DNA of 6,711 bases. Source: Actinomycetota bacterium. Lineage in GTDB: Bacteria; Actinomycetota; Acidimicrobiia; Acidimicrobiales; Ilumatobacteraceae. The DNA lies in the NCBI GenBank assembly GCA_018882725.1, contig VERK01000125.1, forward strand, positions 1 through 6,711. Direction: 5' to 3'. The notes beneath the pieces are model-generated. The model worked only from the letters and a program-made list of their open reading frames with translations, made no database searches and was not told the origin of the DNA. This document shows, piece after piece, positions 5,600 through 6,711 of this stretch. The position numbers and the translations under genes were made by a program. The stretch's first letter is position 1. Every line of letters begins with the position of its first letter.

Positions 5600-6657
5600 G
5601 ACAGGACCTCCGTGAGAGCGGCGATGAACAGCGAATTCTCTTCAGGTGTACCGATAGTGATGCGCAGGCAGTCGGCCAAGCGCGGCCAACCCGAGCAATC
5701 ACGAATGAGAACACTGCGATCGAGCAACCCTTGCCACACGGCCCGTCCGGCTCGACCGCGGGGGCGGAACAAGACGAAGTTGGCCCCGCTCGGGAACACG
5801 TCGACGTCGAGCCGCTGCAGAGCCGACACGACCCGTTCACGCTCGGCGACGATGGCTCGAACTCGTTCGTTCATCTGATCGACGAATCGCAGAGCGATGA
5901 CGCCAGCCGCCTGCTTCACCGCGTCGAGGTGATACGGCAGGACCACCTTGTCGAGCTCGCTCACGACCCACGACGGCGCGATGGCGTATCCGAGTCGGGC
6001 CGCCGCCATGCTCCAGGTCTTGCTGAACGTGCGAACCACGATCACCGAGGAATCGTCGGAGACGAGTTCGACCGCGCTCCAGCGCGCGAACTGACCGTAC
6101 GCCTCGTCGACCACCACCAGGCCGGGCGCCAACGACACCACCTCGCGAATCGTCGCTTCGGTGTCGACTCCACCGGTCGGATTGTTGGGCGAACACAGGA
6201 ACGTGATGTGTGGTTCGTGTGCGGCCAGTACGCGACGGAATTCGCCGAGGTCGAGCGAGAAGTCGGCGGCCCGCTCACCCTCGACCACCGTGGCACCAGA
6301 GATGCGCGCGATGTGGGCGTGCAGTTGATACGTGGGCTCGAACGTGGCCACGGTGCGCCCAGGGCCGGCGAACGTGAGAAGGATCGTCTGGAGGACCTCG
6401 TTGCTGCCGTTGGCCACGAACACCATCGCGGGGTCGACACCGTGGAGCGCCGCGATGGCGCGCCGAAGATCGGTGGCGGCGCGATCGGGATAGCGATTCC
6501 AGTCCACGTCGGCCACGGCCCGCGCCAGCGCCTGTTCGAACTCGGCGGGCGGGCCGACCGGAGCCTCGTTGGTGTTTAGGCGCACCCGGACGTCGACCTG
6601 CGGCGAGTGATAGCCCTCGAGGGCCTTCAAATCGTCGCGAACGGGGAGGCGCGTCAC
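5596..6657 (-). CDS. hisC: Histidinol-phosphate aminotransferase HisC
   Basis: HisC (353 residues) is a fold-type I, class I/II PLP-dependent aminotransferase that converts imidazole acetol phosphate and glutamate to histidinol phosphate, the step after HisB. The N-terminus has the family's VRLNTNEAP (25-33). ANGSNEVL (82-89) binds the cofactor phosphate, and CSPNNPTGG (155-163) and VVDEAYGQF (182-190) supply the Asn, Asp184 and Tyr187 that contact PLP. The Schiff-base Lys213 is in RTFSKTWSMAAARLGY. Arg332 in LRITIG is the substrate-carboxylate/phosphate arginine region. The start is GTG at 6657, the first start codon after an in-frame TAG at 6667-6669, so little extension is possible. It has no clear Shine-Dalgarno sequence and overlaps the stop of the upstream gene as GTGA, implying coupled translation. 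A close relative acting on another keto-acid is conceivable, but the operon settles the role. Confidence 0.96.
   Translation of the reverse strand: MTRLPVRDDLKALEGYHSPQVDVRVRLNTNEAPVGPPAEFEQALARAVADVDWNRYPDRAATDLRRAIAALHGVDPAMVFVANGSNEVLQTILLTFAGPGRTVATFEPTYQLHAHIARISGATVVEGERAADFSLDLGEFRRVLAAHEPHITFLCSPNNPTGGVDTEATIREVVSLAPGLVVVDEAYGQFARWSAVELVSDDSSVIVVRTFSKTWSMAAARLGYAIAPSWVVSELDKVVLPYHLDAVKQAAGVIALRFVDQMNERVRAIVAERERVVSALQRLDVDVFPSGANFVLFRPRGRAGRAVWQGLLDRSVLIRDCSGWPRLADCLRITIGTPEENSLFIAALTEVLS
5607..5611 (-). promoter_or_regulatory. Ribosome binding site (GGAGG) for hisB
   Basis: A perfect GGAGG on the minus strand lies within the end of hisC, 7 bases before the hisB ATG. It is the strongest Shine-Dalgarno sequence in the window and confirms the hisB start. 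Confidence 0.7.
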
Positions 6658-6710
6658 GCCATGAGGCTACCGACCAGGCCGAACGGGTCGAAGTGAGTTC
6701 GCAGCACCGG
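6654..6710 (-). CDS. 3' end of an unidentified gene upstream of hisC (partial)
   Basis: The frame that closes at TGA 6654-6656 gives an 18-residue tail, PVLRTHFDPFGLVGSLMA, and the rest lies beyond the window. The TGA overlaps the hisC GTG as GTGA, the same junction type as hisC/hisB, hisB/hisH and hisA/hisF. This is why the frame is taken as a real gene end. hisD is a frequent neighbour of hisC in actinobacteria, but this tail does not resemble the usual HisD C-terminus, so no name is given. Of the other two minus-strand frames, one has a TAG here and the other is open, so the choice rests on the junction pattern. Confidence 0.45.
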   Translation of the reverse strand, partial: PVLRTHFDPFGLVGSLMA

Positions 6711-6711
6711 G

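Noticed and set aside
4940..6579. Two overlapping long plus-strand open frames opposite hisB and hisC
   Set aside because: Antisense shadows of strongly conserved his genes; their Arg/Asp/Val-rich sequences match no family I know.

Overview
The window looks like chromosomal core-metabolism DNA from a high-GC actinobacterium. The evidence is dense GC-rich coding, five GTG starts among the nine genes whose start can be placed, a GroES-like protein of the actinobacterial type ending in GLYL, and Kvbeta-type AKR and HPHPLYGG-type hydrolase sequences of the kind seen in Acidimicrobiia/Ilumatobacter-like genomes. The class-level placement is an inference from remembered protein style, not from a database search. 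I see no mobile element, CRISPR array, tRNA or rRNA. No stretch over 40 bases is free of genes.

Right-hand two thirds (6711 down to 2061, all minus strand): a compact histidine-biosynthesis operon read right to left. It begins with the last 18 codons of an unidentified upstream gene, then hisC, hisB, hisH, hisA, hisF and a homocysteine S-methyltransferase gene. Four junctions are 4-base ATGA/GTGA overlaps (upstream gene/hisC, hisC/hisB, hisB/hisH, hisA/hisF). hisH/hisA overlap by 11 bases, and hisF abuts the methyltransferase as TGA-ATG. HisH and HisF form the imidazole-glycerol-phosphate synthase, HisA supplies its substrate, and HisB and HisC carry out the next two steps. The methyltransferase belongs to methionine metabolism but is placed as if co-translated. 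hisG, hisI, hisE and a recognisable hisD are not in the window.

Middle (2026 to 1022, minus): a Kvbeta-type aldo/keto reductase, 34 bases after the methyltransferase, with a possible leaderless promoter of its own.

Left (1035 to 1): a plus-strand alpha/beta hydrolase converges on the reductase. Their 3' ends overlap by 14 bases inside a palindrome. The hydrolase diverges from a minus-strand GroES-like co-chaperonin gene. The two GTG starts lie only 24 bases apart, symmetrically about a perfect 10-base palindrome that carries a TACCGT (-10-like) hexamer on each strand. A further minus-strand gene begins 12 bases after the co-chaperonin and runs off the left edge.

The genes are ordinary metabolism. 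The most notable structures are the symmetric divergent start region at 390-415 and the palindromic convergent stop region at 1021-1036.
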